In this document: positions 1-11,605 of the stretch, piece by piece
How positions within the stretch are numbered: the stretch's first letter is position 1
Layout: every line of letters starts with the position of its first letter
Origin: Chaetoderma sp. LZ-2023a
Lineage: Eukaryota; Mollusca; Caudofoveata; Chaetodermatida; Chaetodermatidae
Assembly (NCBI GenBank): GCA_034401795.1
Contig: CM067373.1
Span: 35,437,443 to 35,501,442 of the forward strand
Length of the DNA stretch: 64,000 bases
Reading direction: 5' to 3'
Made by a program: the position numbers and the translations under genes
The notes under the pieces: model-generated
Databases searched by the model: none
What the model saw: the letters and a program-made list of their open reading frames with translations, nothing else
What the model was told of the DNA's origin: nothing

Positions 1-432
1 GTCTCGATGAACTTGTTCAATGGCTTGAGGTTGAGAATCGGTCTCCACCCTCCGGTGCGTTTTGTTACTAAGAACAGGGTTGAATAGAAGCCCGGACATC
101 TTTGTGCCGGCTGAATAGCTCCCTTTTGTATGAGGGAATTTATCTCCTCCTCGATACACAACCTTTGCTCTGGATCTCTCGGAATGGGAGTCCAGACTGG
201 CACCAGAGACAGTCGCGACGGCGGGCCTGTCACCCACTCTGGATGATACCCGACGGAAAGCCATCGCAAGACTAAACGGTCCTGAGTTAACCGTTCCCAC
301 TCTTGCATGTGGCCGGCTAGCCGGCCTCCCACCGGCCCACCTAGGGACCGCGGTGGACACGAGGCATGCAAGAGCGGCACTGTCTCCGTCGCCATACACA
401 CCGGAGTGGTTCTTACCGCGGTAAGCGTCCTG

Positions 433-2562
433 TCAGGACCGATAACCACGCCCAGACCCTCGCGCGCCCCGCCCCGCCCCGCGCGCACCTCGGTGCGCGG
501 GCGGCTGCCTGGCTGACGGCGCCTGAGGAACCTGCGCCCCCTTCGCTGCTGGCCGAATCGCACGCGGCCGAGGCCGACGCTGCGACGGTGGCTGGCCACT
601 GACCTGGCCATCACCACCTCCAGCCTGCAGGGGACGATACGCCGGGGCCGCGGCGCGAACGTTAGCACGACGCAGTACATCAAACTGCTCGCGCAGCGCC
701 CTCTGGTTATTCACCAGGGTGACCGTCTCCTGGAGGTGGCGACATCCCTCACCTCCAAAAAGACCAGGGCCCGTCATAGGCGTATGCAGTAGCCTATTGT
801 ACAGGTCCTGAGACGGGCACAGATTGTCCAGGGCAAACGTGCGTCTTGCCCTGACACTCCTGGTCACCGCCCGAGTCACACAGTCCAGTGCCAGGTTAAT
901 ACCATCCTGGATGGTTCGCTGGACAGTGACCGGACTTGGCTGGCGCGATGCGGATGCCGTTACTACCCCCTGTAACAGCTGGGAGACGTGGGACAGAGCG
1001 GCAATCGAAGCCCTCCCACTCTCCTCCGCATCACGCAACGCGGCATTCGCCGAACGCAACGCGTTCGCGCACAAGACACCCGTGTCAGAACGGGAGCCTG
1101 GCCGCGCATCCTCACCCAAAGCCGCGCGGTCATCCACGCTGGGCTTGGGTACCACACCGTACCGCTGGTAATCCAGGGGCACGATGCGACAACGCCTGGC
1201 CACCTCGCGAGGGGCCTTCGCGAGACGTCCACTCGACTTAATGGACGACTCCGCCGCCTTGAACATGTCAACGACATGCTCCGCCAGCGGCAGAGAAGGC
1301 ATAGCGCTAGCAGTCGGTTTCCCAGCTAACCACGGCGTGTGAACACGCTGGCTAGCCGACTGCTCCACGGGCAGATCAGGCCTAACGCTCACCAACCACT
1401 GGCAAGCGTCATACCAATCCTCCTCCGTGGCTAACTGCGAGCGCTCTACAAGACGGGGTCCTTCGTCTTCCTCCTGAGCGCAAGCAGTAGAGCTTGACGG
1501 CGGGTATGCTGATACACCTGGCAAGCCAGGGAAAACACGCGGGCCTGACAGCACCGGCATGAGAATATCACTGGTTTGACCAGGAGCAGGCACCGTGGCA
1601 GAGCGCGGGGTATATATAGGCTCACCACGGGCCCGGCCAGCACCAGCAACACCCTCGGCAAGCCGAGGTATGCGGTACCGCTGGCCATCAGCAGCGCCCT
1701 GGGCCACCACCTGAGCCGCGGACTTTACTCCAGGGTGAGTAAAACCGTGGAACAAGGCGCCTGTATTCCCCGCGAGGGGTGCACAAACGTCTTCATCCAT
1801 GTCCACGTCGTCAGACGGCGACCCTAGCAGGTAATCCTCATTACCCTGGTCAGAAAGATTAGACCCCGGGTTAGCAAAGAGAGCTAACCCGGGCTGACCA
1901 GGAACGGTGCCATAGGAGGTACGGGCCACCGCGGCGTGCGGATACCCCTGGACTGATAAGCAGCCCGCGGGTTCCAGCGACAACCGTCCACGGTCCCCTA
2001 TCGGCGCGGCAATAAGCCTGCTGCCAGGGCCGTGGAACGCCCCCTCTAATGGGGCCACCTCTGAATCATCGGACAACGGAAGCGGACTAAGGAAAATCGA
2101 TCCAGAGGCGGGGATTACCTGCTCCGAAGCCGATGATGAGGACAGTAAAGGATTTGGTCCAGGAAGCATGCCACGAAGCAACCCTGGAACCAAATCCTTT
2201 ATTGTCCTCTTCATCTCTCCCAACATCTCGGTCCGGAAGGCCTCCATATCCACCGCGGACGAGACCTTCCCCTTACCCTTCCTACTTACAACCTCTCGTT
2301 TCCGCTTCTTCTTCTTCTCCTCCTCTACCACCTTGTCCGTCGCCTGTAAACAGCACAAGAATTCGGACATTAACTCGCCCCCCCAGTGCTTACATATGTC
2401 ACAATTAACTAATGGACCACAAGGGCTACATTGACAGCACAGATGCGGCCAGAACTTATCCGGCAGAAAACGACCACAGGACGCGCAGCCCGGTCCCTGA
2501 AACAGGGCAAAGGACAAGGAGTATGAGCAACTAGTTAAGCTTAGAAACTCAATCCAACTCAA
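433..2562 (-). CDS. DIRS gag-like protein, copy 1
   Basis: Open frame of about 709 codons in the gag position of a DIRS element. The N-terminal part is Cys-rich (CASCGRFLPDKFWPHLCCQC), which suggests a zinc-binding module. A basic Lys/Arg stretch (EEEKKKKRKREVV) and a coiled segment around VDMEAFRTEMLGEMKRTIKD follow. The C-terminal end is an RG-rich tail, typical of nucleic-acid binding. The outermost start is non-ATG; the first Met in the conserved part is in GELMSEFLCC. The first bases of the next frame (RT) overlap its end. The role as a structural nucleic-acid-binding protein is inferred from position and from DIRS organisation. Confidence 0.8.
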   Translation of the reverse strand: MSWIEFLSLTSCSYSLSFALFQGPGCASCGRFLPDKFWPHLCCQCSPCGPLVNCDICKHWGGELMSEFLCCLQATDKVVEEEKKKKRKREVVSRKGKGKVSSAVDMEAFRTEMLGEMKRTIKDLVPGLLRGMLPGPNPLLSSSSASEQVIPASGSIFLSPLPLSDDSEVAPLEGAFHGPGSRLIAAPIGDRGRLSLEPAGCLSVQGYPHAAVARTSYGTVPGQPGLALFANPGSNLSDQGNEDYLLGSPSDDVDMDEDVCAPLAGNTGALFHGFTHPGVKSAAQVVAQGAADGQRYRIPRLAEGVAGAGRARGEPIYTPRSATVPAPGQTSDILMPVLSGPRVFPGLPGVSAYPPSSSTACAQEEDEGPRLVERSQLATEEDWYDACQWLVSVRPDLPVEQSASQRVHTPWLAGKPTASAMPSLPLAEHVVDMFKAAESSIKSSGRLAKAPREVARRCRIVPLDYQRYGVVPKPSVDDRAALGEDARPGSRSDTGVLCANALRSANAALRDAEESGRASIAALSHVSQLLQGVVTASASRQPSPVTVQRTIQDGINLALDCVTRAVTRSVRARRTFALDNLCPSQDLYNRLLHTPMTGPGLFGGEGCRHLQETVTLVNNQRALREQFDVLRRANVRAAAPAYRPLQAGGGDGQVSGQPPSQRRPRPRAIRPAAKGAQVPQAPSARQPPAHRGARGAGRGARGSGRGYRS

Positions 2563-3387
2563 AGAGAAGGAAAACGATCATAAAGATCAATATACATCAG
2601 AAACCAGCATAGCGCTTGAATTGCTGATAAACACATAGCCAGGCTGATTATGACGTCATTAATCCCGTGACAGGAAAAATTCGATCCCAACAAAACATCC
2701 AAGTGCAAGGACGAATTGTATGCTGAATGGATAAGTTGACTACACAACCATCAGATACATATAGATAACTCTTTTCTGGCAAAAATGTTAATTATCTCCC
2801 TTTGTTTGTTTACAATAATTAACATCACCACATTATCAATAACTAGATACCTGACACTTTGTATAGACAAACCATCCAACGTGACGAACCGGAGAACTCC
2901 ACCATCTGCACGGCTCTTAACTCTCTCCACCTCATGGGGAAGGAATTGGATCAAGAGGGCAAAGTGAGAAGACCTTTATACTAGGCCTCCAACTCACTGG
3001 ACATATTTTTCATTTGGTTAGATAACCTAACAGTGTTAGTAGGAAATGGAACCATGGTGGAGAGAAAACTAACTCTCAGCAACTGTGATTGTCACCACCC
3101 AGCGTCATACAGACCTGTGGACATAAACAGAAAGAGAAATTAGTCCTAGGAAGCACCGAGTTGACCTAAACCAACTAACTAAGGCGCTTATCACGGTAAA
3201 CGCGAGTCCCGGAAACACAATACACCGGGAAGAAAACTCGCTAATTTTACTAGAAGTCACCTGATTTAAAGGTCCTAAGTCCTTCTTTGGCGAATTGAAA
3301 CCTCCCGCCATCCAAAAAAGTGACTATCACACCAACCAACACCACTTAAACTAGTTTAAGATAAAGAAAAGCTTCAGCACAAAAAGA
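2563..3387 (-). other. DIRS copy 1 leader region
   Basis: Non-coding stretch between gag and the terminal repeat, closely matching 21114-21982 in copy 2. No other gene is visible in it. Confidence 0.7.
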
Positions 3388-3596
3388 CATGTGTGAACTC
3401 TCTGCCAATAATCTAGCAAAGAGGAAGTGCTAGTCTGCGCATGCGCGGTGGTGGGGCTGGCATCCGCCAGACTACGCTCTGACTCCCTGCCCAGTAGGGG
3501 CACCTAACTGTTTTAAATCTGAGTGTTTATTGAGTGAAAGCCAATATTTAGCAATATCAAAAGTATTAGGGAGGTAAGTATACTCTTGAAGTGAAA
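3388..3596. repeat. DIRS copy 1 terminal inverted repeat
   Basis: Begins near CATGTGTG and ends TACTCTTGAAGTGAAA. It is the same as the right terminus of copy 2 (21983-22191) and the reverse complement of that copy's left terminus apart from the outermost bases. It carries the GCGCATGCGC box and the GGGAGGTAAGTATAC motif. Confidence 0.85.
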
Positions 3597-5015
3597 AGAC
3601 AGATGGTCTGACACAAAAAATAAGTTACTTCCTCCTGGCCACAGATCCAATCTACACACAAAATTAGCAGCTACGTTATTGCACAAAAGCCTAAAATTTT
3701 CACACATAATACATGCATGCACAAACACGCACACCCACAGACAAGCACGCACGCACATGCACACACACGATCAACAATGCTATGCGATGGACGGACTGGA
3801 CGGTAAAGTAATCTGCTCCCTGCTACCCCATAATCAAATCTACTGACAGTTTCATCAACATAGCCCAAGCAAAAGCTACGTTTAAAAAAGTACAAAATCT
3901 GCATGCAAGGACACACACATGGTTACCAAGGCAGATGGATGGATGCACCAAGAAACAATCTGCTTTTTCCTAGCCAGATAGCCAACTGGCCCAAAGGAAA
4001 AAGGCCTCTCACATTAGGTCTTCGAAGCCAAGTTTGCTTGAAATCAGACAAGTGGGCATCTTTTGAAATCCAACATGGTCAGTGAAAAATATCACCAATC
4101 AGAGATTTGCAATGGAAGTTCTACAGCCTAGTGCCACCCTAGTTTCCTTCCATTCAAGTTTGATTAAAATTGGCTCAGGATGTAATTAGTACTTTTAAAA
4201 CATTTCCTGTATATCTAAATGAAAAGCAGGCACAAAAAAATATTGAAAATCAAATTTGTGCATGAAGTTTCTCAAGCCTACTTACTACCTTAGGGTCATT
4301 CTAGTCAAATTTGAATTCAGTCAACAGTTAATAAATAGTAGTAGAAGAAACAAGGGGTTCAGAAGCTTCAGCTTCAAGCCCAACAACCCAGGTCGCTAGT
4401 ATGTTAAACAAAACTCCTGGGCATTTTATGAAAAACCAAAGTGGGCACAGAAAAAAATTGAATAATCAGAGTTCTGTATATATTGAAGCATAGTCCTTAA
4501 AGCGATTTCCTGGACATTTTTGGAAGTACAAGATGGCCATTGGATCAATAAAATTTATGTTTTCTAATGCCTACCACCCTTAAGGTCATTACAGCCAAGA
4601 ATGATTTAGATTGGGTTATTTTTTATAAGATGCGTTTTAGAGATTTCTGGGCAAGGAAATCCAAGACAGATGCTGTACAAATAGACCAATGAAATTTTTG
4701 TATTAATTTCCAGAAATATACAGCTTTATGGCTCTTCCAACGATGTTTGGTCTAAAATGTGTAATTTTTTAAGAAGCTTTCTTTTGAAAGATTTCTGAAA
4801 AATCCCTGTAAATCCAAGATGGTCACAGGAAAACGTAAGCAATTAAATTTCTGTATAAATATTCGGAAACCTGCCTTCCTAGGGTCCTTCCAGCCAAATT
4901 TGGTTAAAATCCCTAAGCTGCTAATATTATGAGGAGATACATTAAAACAAAAGTTGATGGAGGATGGATGACAGTATATCATAAGCTCACTTTTGGCCAT
5001 TCAGAGCAGGTGAGT
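3597..5015. repeat. Intronic DNA: CA-rich stretch and a dispersed repeat copy
   Basis: 3710-3775 is rich in CA/CG dinucleotides (imperfect microsatellite). From about 4000 to 5012 lies a diverged copy of the dispersed family containing CCAAGATGG boxes, ending near GAGCAGGTGAGTTAAAAG. It has internal sub-repeats of about 200 bp built around 'TCCAGCCAAATTTGGTTAAAAT'-like blocks. No coding exon seen. Confidence 0.55.
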
Positions 5016-6935
5016 TAAAAGTATATGATCCTGCAAAACTAACCTCTGAAAGCCAATATCACGAGTGATCTTCAGACACCTATGCACAATCTCAAATCCA
5101 AGCTTGTTAAAGATCCCTCCTATTAAATTTGAGCTATTATGCAGAAGCTTAACACATTTTGCTTAATTGGATCATATTGGGCCATCACGACCTCAGTTCT
5201 TTGACCAGAAAATTAATAAGCTTCTTCGTATACCAAAGGACAACTTCCTACTAGGGCTTCACAGTATTAGGAAAATGAATACCTGTATCGATATCAATTT
5301 CCATACCGGTATACCTTTAATATCAATATTATTGTGAAGGGCAAAGTAGAGCGAGGCTTGAGTAGTGTGATTCCATATTCAATGTACATGTATATCAGCG
5401 CTCCTGAAATAGTTGCTGAACGTTACAAATTTCCAGAATAAAACAAAGAAATTACACGAATCCCAATATTAAACGCTAAATTATAACTGTCTAACAATCA
5501 AGTTGTTCACTTGAACTAACTTGGTTCAGCGCTTGCCCTTGATGATATTTTTTTAATCCATCCCCCAATCGGTTTCGGAGAAGATTTCTAAAGACATTTC
5601 TAAAAAATTGGCCAAAATCCAAGATGGCTGTGTCATAAAAAGGCTGACCGGTTTTGTTTGAACAAACTTGAATCTCTATTCCCTAAGTATGCTTCCTGCC
5701 AAATATAATTGAAATTGGTCCAGCAGTTCTCGAGAAGACATTTTAAATTTCTTATTGATTTAGTATAGGGTTTTATGGTGGAACAAGATGGCCGCCAAAC
5801 CATTTATCCGACAGTTTCGAAAATGCCAAATTTGAAGTCACAATTGAATTTGAACCCAAAAATCTATATAAAATCAATTTCGGCTTCAAAATCCATCAAA
5901 TAAAAATATCCAATATGGCCCCTGAACACACTACATTTTGATTGGTCCACGGCGGTCAACAGTTTTTTTTACGTATCAACTTCCCTTGAACAAACTTTAA
6001 TAGCCCTTAGTCCCTAATCATATTTGCCATATTTTGCCCCGATCCGTTCAACGGTTCTGGAGAAGTCGTTTTTGCGAAAACTAGATCATCCAAGATGGCA
6101 GCCAAACCACTTGACCAATCAAGTTCCCTTGAACAATCTTGGTTCAGCTCTTGCCCTAGATGATATTTCATGTGTTTTGAATCAATTCGCTAAGCGGTTT
6201 CAGAGATTTTAAAAAACATTTCTAAAAATGGACCAAAATCTAAGATGGCCTCCAGCCAAATTGGCTGATCAGCTCCCTTTGAACAAACTTAGATCCATAT
6301 GTTCTAAGGATGCTTCTTGCCAAATATATTTGAAATTGGCACAGTGGTTCTCGAGTGGAACACATTTTAAATTTCCGATTGCTTTAGTATAGGAGTTTTT
6401 GACAGGAAAATTATCCAAGATGGCCGCCAAACCATTTATCTGCCATTTTCGAAAGTGGCTAACTTGAAATCAGCATACCGTTACACAAAAATCCATATAA
6501 AACCAATTTTGGCTTCAAAATCCATCAAACAAAAAAACCCAGTGTCCGCCAAACATGCTACATTTTGATTGCTCCACGGCGGCCATGTTTTTTTACTTCC
6601 CGTGAACAAATTTTAATGGCCCTTAGTCCCTAATCACATCTCCCAAATTTTGGCCCGACCCGCTCAGCATTTATTTTGCGAAAACTAGGTTATCCGAGAT
6701 TGCCGCAGAACAATTGCCCACCAAATAGGCCAATCGGCTTCATTTGAAAAAATTTGAATCTCTATCGCCTAAGGATACTTCCTGGCAAATATAATTGAAA
6801 TCAGCCTAGTGGTTCTTGAGAATAAGTCATTTAAACGTAAAGTTTACAGACGACGTACAGATGACGGATGGATGGACACATGATGGACAGTCACCATGGC
6901 ATAAGCTCACTTTCCCTTTCAGACCAGGTGAGCTA
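5016..6935. repeat. Dispersed AAGATGGCCGCC repeat, tandemly built
   Basis: Two to three units repeat the order CAAGATGGC..., CTTGAACAA..., TTTGGCTTCAAAATCCATC and ACGGCGGCCATG. The block ends with CCAGGTGAGCTAATAAC at 6926-6942. A separate short piece near 5248 begins TAGGGCTTCACAGTATTAG, resembling a hAT terminus with no partner found. No gene identified. Confidence 0.6.
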
Positions 6936-6939
6936 ATAA

Positions 6940-7852
6940 CAAGAGGCCCAAGGGGCCTGTATCGCTCACCTGAAACATAGGCATTTCAACTAGAAAGGCC
7001 ATCAGCTAAAAGTAGCACCTTAAGGAGTTGAGAGGAATTGTTGTAGCAAGAACACAGTGGCCATGTTTCTTTACGTATCAACCGCCTTTGAATAAATTTT
7101 AATGGTCCTTAGTCCCTAATCATGTCTCCCAAATTTTGGCCCAATCTGTTCAGCGGTTCTGGAGATGAAGTGGTTTTCATGAAAACCAGGTCATCCAATA
7201 TGACTGCTAAAGCATTACGCCAATCATGTTCTGTCAAACATACCTGGTTCAGCTGTTGCCCTAGATAAATATAATTGAAATGTGCCCAATCTGTGATTCT
7301 CCAGAAGATAGTTTAAATTTCTCATTGCTTTAGTATGGGAGCTTTCGGCAGGAAAATGATCCAAGATGGCCGCCAACCAGTTTATCCGACAGTTTAAAAA
7401 ATGGTAAATTTGAAATCAGAATACCCAAAAACTTATAGAACTAATTTCGGCTTCAAAATCCATCACACCCTCTTCATTTTGATTGGTTCACGGTGGCCAT
7501 GTTTTTTATGTATCAAATTCCCTTGGACAAACTTTAATGGCCCTTAGACCTAATCATTTCTTCAAAATTTTGGCCTGATCTGTTCAGCTGTTCTCGAGAA
7601 GTCGTTTTCAGGAAAACGAGGTCATCCAAGATGGCCGCCTCACTAGTTGGTCAATTAAGTTCCCTTGATCAGCCAAAATCCAAGATACCCAATGGCCAAA
7701 TTGGGTGATCGGCTTCCTTTGAACAAACTTGAATCTTTATGCCCTAGGGATTCCCTGTGGTTCTTGAGAAGTTGCTTAAAGTAAAAGTTGACGGATGGAC
7801 GGTCGCCATGGTGTAAGTTTACTTGGCTTTTCAGGCCAGGTGAGCTAATAAT
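6940..7852. repeat. Dispersed repeat bounded by AACAAGAGGCCCAAGGGGCC
   Basis: Starts AACAAGAGGCCCAAGGGGCC next to TATCGCTCACCTG and ends CAGGCCAGGTGAGCTAATAA. The two ends carry AGCTCACCTG in opposite orientation. The same start occurs at 34640, and its reverse complement closes the copies at 53986 and 57956. Internal blocks repeat the AAGATGGCCGCC theme. Family name unknown to me. Confidence 0.6.
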
Positions 7853-8310
7853 AATCTTTGTTTAACGAGGGTATACCATTAATAACAAGAATTCAGCGGA
7901 ATTAAATGTTTCGCCTGCCTATTTGTTACAGTCGCATTGACGTTTGACCTTGTGACTTCCGTGTTATTATGCTGCTTCCAAACATAATAGGTAAACATGT
8001 ATTCAATTTTAGTTCCAATAGGATTAACCAATCATGAAACATAATTGATTTGCTGAATGGAAAAGCTTAGGATTGAAAAAGAACAGGTTAAATAGCAATA
8101 TTAGAATGGCCTTGACCTTTGACCTGGTTACCTCCATGTCACCATCCTGTATACTCTTGGTATAAGCAACCATGTACCCAAGCTGTGTTGCATTAGGGTT
8201 AAGCAATCCTGAAACATAACATGATAAGATTTGCCAAGCCTGAAAACATAACATTGAAAAATAACAGACATTTGTAGAGGTCAGAATGACCTTGACCTTC
8301 GACGTTGTGA
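7853..8310. repeat. GACCTTGACCTTTGAC tandem repeat
   Basis: About 2.5 diverged units of about 180 bp, each with TGACCTTGACC(T)TTGACCTGGT..., a CATGTACCCAAG-like block and 'caatcATGAAACATAA'. A 76-codon minus-strand ORF here is incidental. No gene. Confidence 0.5.
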
Positions 8311-8890
8311 CTTCAAAGATCGAAAGCTTTCCTCAAATCAATCATGATAGCTCCTATTAGATCACCATTGTCTATTTTGAAGCGACATTTTTTCAATAAA
8401 TTTAAGTAATGTGGTTTCGCATGAATGTTTTTGTTTATATCCTGGCCGTGATTCATTTAGTAGTGTATATTTAATTAAAAATTTATAAATGTGATCATGT
8501 ACGTGTCATTCTATAATTTTCGACATAGCTCGTAGAATTGACAATGGCCTGCAATTGTTTACATTGTCTTTGTAATCTGATTTGTGCAGCGGTATAACTT
8601 TAGCATGTTTCGATATTGCGGGAAATATTCCTGAGCCTATACTTTTATTGATGATACGAGTAATTGGTAGAACTTTCACAGCTGCAGTAATTTTAAGAAA
8701 ATAACCATTGAGTTCACCATATTCTTGTAGATTTATTAGTTTTCAGATTTCTAAGTTGATCATATACATAATCTACAGCGATATATGGTATCTGGAATTC
8801 AATATTATCTGGAACTTTACTGCTGACATGTGATTTTAGTTCCTCAACTGATGCATTTTTATCTGGTATGGATTCTGCTAGAGTGGATGC
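8290..8890 (-). pseudogene. Dead LINE fragment, N-terminal half of reverse transcriptase
   Basis: Reading the minus strand in changing frames gives the order of a non-LTR reverse transcriptase of the CR1/L2-like type. First comes VDYVYDQLRNLKTNK, then ELNGYFLKITAAV, then KVIPLHKSDYKDNVNNCRPL (compare family NNYRPISIL), then HSCETTLLKFIEKM, then AIMIDLRKAFD at about 8320-8350. The YxDD region and everything downstream are absent, replaced by the GACCTTGACC repeat. Several frame changes and stops show that it is dead. It lies in a TBCE intron on the same strand as the gene. Confidence 0.7.
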
Positions 8891-8938
8891 CACTTAACTA
8901 CAGTATTGGTTAAACATCTGCGCTTGCATCCCTGGTAA

Positions 8939-9002
8939 GCTGTTGAATATTTTGAAACTAATTTGACTGGCAGTCAAATTAGTTTCAAAACATTCAACAG
9001 CA
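8939..9002. repeat. Hairpin family A, short copy
   Basis: Near-perfect palindrome: GCTGTTGAATATTTTGAAAC with its inverted partner GTTTCAAAACATTCAACAGC around ATTTGACTGGCAGTCAAAT. It is the minimal form of a foldback family found at least ten times in this window. Confidence 0.85.
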
Positions 9003-9465
9003 TGTTTATTAAATAATAAAGCCAATTCATACAACAATGCTTAGTCCGTCATCAGTTAAGCGTTCGTGACGGAACTTATCTACATCATTCATGATGTAAT
9101 TGATTATCACATCATCTTATGCGTCCAATAGTTGATTATCACGTCATATGATTGACGGATAACCTGACTTTTGAATTGATTTCAAAGTTGAAAGAGCGAA
9201 TAGACGGATACATTAAGCTCCGCACCACATTTTACGTGTCTTGGAATCAATTTTTATATGTTGAATGCTGAATTCGCAGAATCCCAATTTCAAGGTAACT
9301 ATACAGGTAAGCTGTTGAATATTTTGAAAACAATTTGACTGGGCAGCCACATCACCCAGTCAAATTAAACACAAAATATTCCGCAGATGAAATAGAGTTC
9401 ATTGGTACAATTTTTGTGTAAATATCAATCATCATCAATCACCCTTATAAAGTCATACAACTCAC
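9003..9465. repeat. MITE pieces and second hairpin A copy
   Basis: 9036-9165 carries blocks (CTTAGTCCGTCATCA, TTATCACGTCATATGATTGA) shared with MITE-like pieces near 13080, 24600, 29740, 30480 and 49380. 9308-9398 is a diverged hairpin A with a CCCAGTCAAATT arm. No coding sequence seen. Confidence 0.55.
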
Positions 9466-9595
9466 CTCATTCAAGTGATTATTTTTAATAGAAAATGATT
9501 TCAATTTCTGGAAGGCAGAAGATTTGTTACCAGTAGTAACATCATCAAACAGGATCTTGTGTATGCCATTATCGTTCAACAGCAATGTCTGCAAA
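9466..9595 (-). CDS. TBCE: TBCE exon: last leucine-rich repeat found here
   Basis: 130 nt, flanked by acceptor CTTACAG and donor GTGAGTTG. It starts with one base that completes a codon from the 10966-11141 exon and ends in phase 0. It reads LQTLLLNDNGIHKILF, a spacer, then FQKLKSFSIKNNHLNE. This follows the TBCE pattern LEQLILSDTGISSLHFP...FPSLKYLVVNDNQIS. It encodes part of the leucine-rich repeat region that contacts alpha-tubulin and other cofactors in tubulin folding. No following exon could be found to the left, so the remainder of the repeats and the ubiquitin-like domain probably lie beyond base 1. Confidence 0.85.
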
Positions 9596-10655
9596 CTGTA
9601 AGCAATAAGTTTTCATATTTTCAACAAGAATTTGGTAAAATTAATGATCTCCTATATCTTACTCATTATTGATAAACATGCTGAGATCAAGTTCATTCCT
9701 TAGTACAAATAGAATGTCGGGGAAAAAAGCAAATTCTATAACACGATTTATAGAATATTCTGTTGGATATTTTGAAATTAATATGACTGGAAGCCATCAA
9801 TGGATGCAATCTTGCAATGAGTAAGATGTTTGCGGAGCTGTAACTACTGGTTCTCAAATCTAAACACATGAAGCGAGCCCTGAATGTGCACTTAATAACT
9901 GTGCAGTTTCTGTTTAATCTCTATCAGCAAGAATTCTTTGAGGACTATTCTTCAATAAATTAATGTCTCTGAAGCTCTTATCACAGCTTGTGCTTGTTTT
10001 GGATCCAGAGCAGGCACACACTAATCTGGTAGCACTAGCACAAGACCGGCTTAAGCAATACATGATACGAGACGACAAATGACAATCAATACTTCCAATT
10101 CATCTGCAAGTACGTGAACATATTTCTCACCGTTCTTATGTTTATTTCTGTCACATGTGAAGGCAATTGGATGTTATGTATTGTTTCACTCGATGAGTTT
10201 GGTAAATACTTGTTAGCATATGAAAAATAGAAGTATGCATGAATGACACCAGTTTATCTGGCTGACATCGAACAGGTTCAGCTCAACGACCTAGAGGTGT
10301 GGCAAGAATTTATTAATGGGAACATCAGTGTCTATAAAACTCCCTTCCCAATGTGTTTTATTGGCATGGAACAGGTCATAGAACGCATTAACCATTCTGC
10401 TCTGAACGACAATAACCCTAATTACAAGAGCTGGTGATTGATTTTCCTAAGTACATCAAAACTGAGCGGCACATGGTTGCATACTTATCTGACACTAGCC
10501 CCACTAACACCACATACTCTCAATCGCACAGTATAGATTAACTGCATTCCTACAGACCCTCTTTACACAAGATAGCACATTGCTGAAATGAACAAATTGC
10601 TAAGCCTTCTTGAATCTCTCCCCGACCAGGCACAAAGTATAAATGTGTCTGTGTG
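9596..10655. other. TBCE intron, little recognisable
   Basis: Contains a half copy of hairpin family A near 9752-9790 (TGTTGGATATTTTGAAATTA). Otherwise I see no element ends, arrays or convincing coding sequence. Confidence 0.4.
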
Positions 10656-10805
10656 TGATCTCAAGAAATGTCCATATTTGCAGGCCAAGAGAAACAGCTT
10701 TTGAAAATTTCCCACTGGACTTCTCTTGGCCTGCAAATGGACATTTATTAAGCAAATATTTAGGATTTCTGTATTAGTCTTGACCATTAAAGGATTAACA
10801 CTCGC
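10656..10805. repeat. Hairpin family B, short copy
   Basis: Arms AATGTCCATATTTGCAGGCC and GGCCTGCAAATGGACATTTA enclose AAACAGCTTTTGAAAATTTC. The copy is followed by TTAAAGGATTAACACTCGCC, the usual outer boundary of this family. Confidence 0.75.
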
Positions 10806-10965
10806 CATCTTATGGTGGCAAAAACCATATATCCTACAGGAAGATAACACAAGAGCACATGTGCATAGTGACTAGTTAGTGATGATCCATAAGCTGGTCA
10901 TGTAAGACACATTTGATTGTATATTATATTTTAATGTATTCTGTACATTGTATACTAGCTCATAC

Positions 10966-11141
10966 TTGACAATAGTGGAGAGTTTTAGCATCTCTGTCCA
11001 GTCTGAGATAGCACAGCCTGTGAGGTTAAGCATGTGCAGAGTGCGACTCAGGTAAGGTCCAGGGTTACTCAGTTTAGACATTGGATTATAGCATGCATGG
11101 AGTTCATGAAGGGCTGGCCACATAGTTGAACATAGCACCAA
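10966..11141 (-). CDS. TBCE: TBCE exon: leucine-rich repeats
   Basis: 176 nt, acceptor ACATGTAG, donor GTATGAG. It opens in phase 0 and leaves two bases (AA) that the next exon completes. The translation runs VLCSTMWPALHELHACYNPM, then SKLSNPGPYLSRTLHMLNL, then TGCAISDWTEMLKLSTIV. It aligns in order with the vertebrate TBCE stretch [20 protein letters not shown]...LLDLSSNQL. Leu/Asn spacing fits leucine-rich repeats. The segment before this exon (about 20 residues in human TBCE) is not securely found; see 12762-12817. Confidence 0.85.
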
Positions 11142-11207
11142 CTACATGTAAACATAGAAAGGATGTCTGTAGAAATTAAATATTGATATATGTAGTAATT
11201 AGTATGG

Positions 11208-11605
11208 CAACAGACCTTTCCACTTTACTAACCCATCCTAAATCAACCACGAGACATGTAGAATGACATCATAATGAATGACATTATGAATGATGTCGAT
11301 AAGTAAGTCATGAATGTATATTTGAAAATGGACTATGCATTGTTGTATGAATTGTATGTCTTTACTATTTACCAAATATTCCATTTAATACTTTGAAACT
11401 AATTTGACTGGGCACTGTTGCTGCCATAGGTAGTAACAGCACCAAATCAAATTAGTTACAAAATATCCAACAGCTTACCTGTATAGTTTTCAGGAAATTG
11501 ATAGTTAGGGCATTCAGGGATCGATCAGTCCCAAAACGGCGAAGTGTGGGTGGAGCTTAGATAGAGATGGGTGGGGCATGGCTAAAACTGGAAAGATCCA
11601 TGTTG
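11208..11605. mobile_element. MITE with AGACCTTTCCA termini and a hairpin A core
   Basis: Starts near CAGACCTTTCCACTTTAC and ends near AAACTGGAAAGATCCATGTTG, which is an inverted match. In the middle (11378-11482) sits a family A hairpin. It has no transposase and is the same design as 30467-30815. It sits within a TBCE intron. Confidence 0.6.

Larger units (their letters stand above)
1..3596 (-). mobile_element. DIRS-type retroelement, copy 1 (cut by window edge)
   Basis: Gag-side half of a tyrosine-recombinase retroelement of the DIRS group, minus strand. It is nearly identical to the copy at 15143-22191: base 1 here corresponds to about 18598 there. It contains the start of the reverse transcriptase region (about 1-700), a gag-like ORF, a leader of about 0.8 kb and one terminal inverted repeat ending at 3596. 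The rest (RNase H, recombinase, other terminus) lies left of the window. High identity to copy 2 suggests both are young; I see no clear damage in the visible part. Confidence 0.9.

Noticed and set aside
307-1329. Plus-strand GC-rich ORFs opposite gag (and likewise 18962-20423)
   Set aside because: Shadows of the DIRS gag and RT frames.
5241-5345. hAT-like terminus TAGGGCTTCACAGTATTAG
   Set aside because: No matching inverted end or 8-bp duplication could be found, so element bounds cannot be supported.
10243-10437. 64-codon plus ORF
   Set aside because: No homology recognised, no splice or start context, and it lies in a TBCE intron on the opposite strand.
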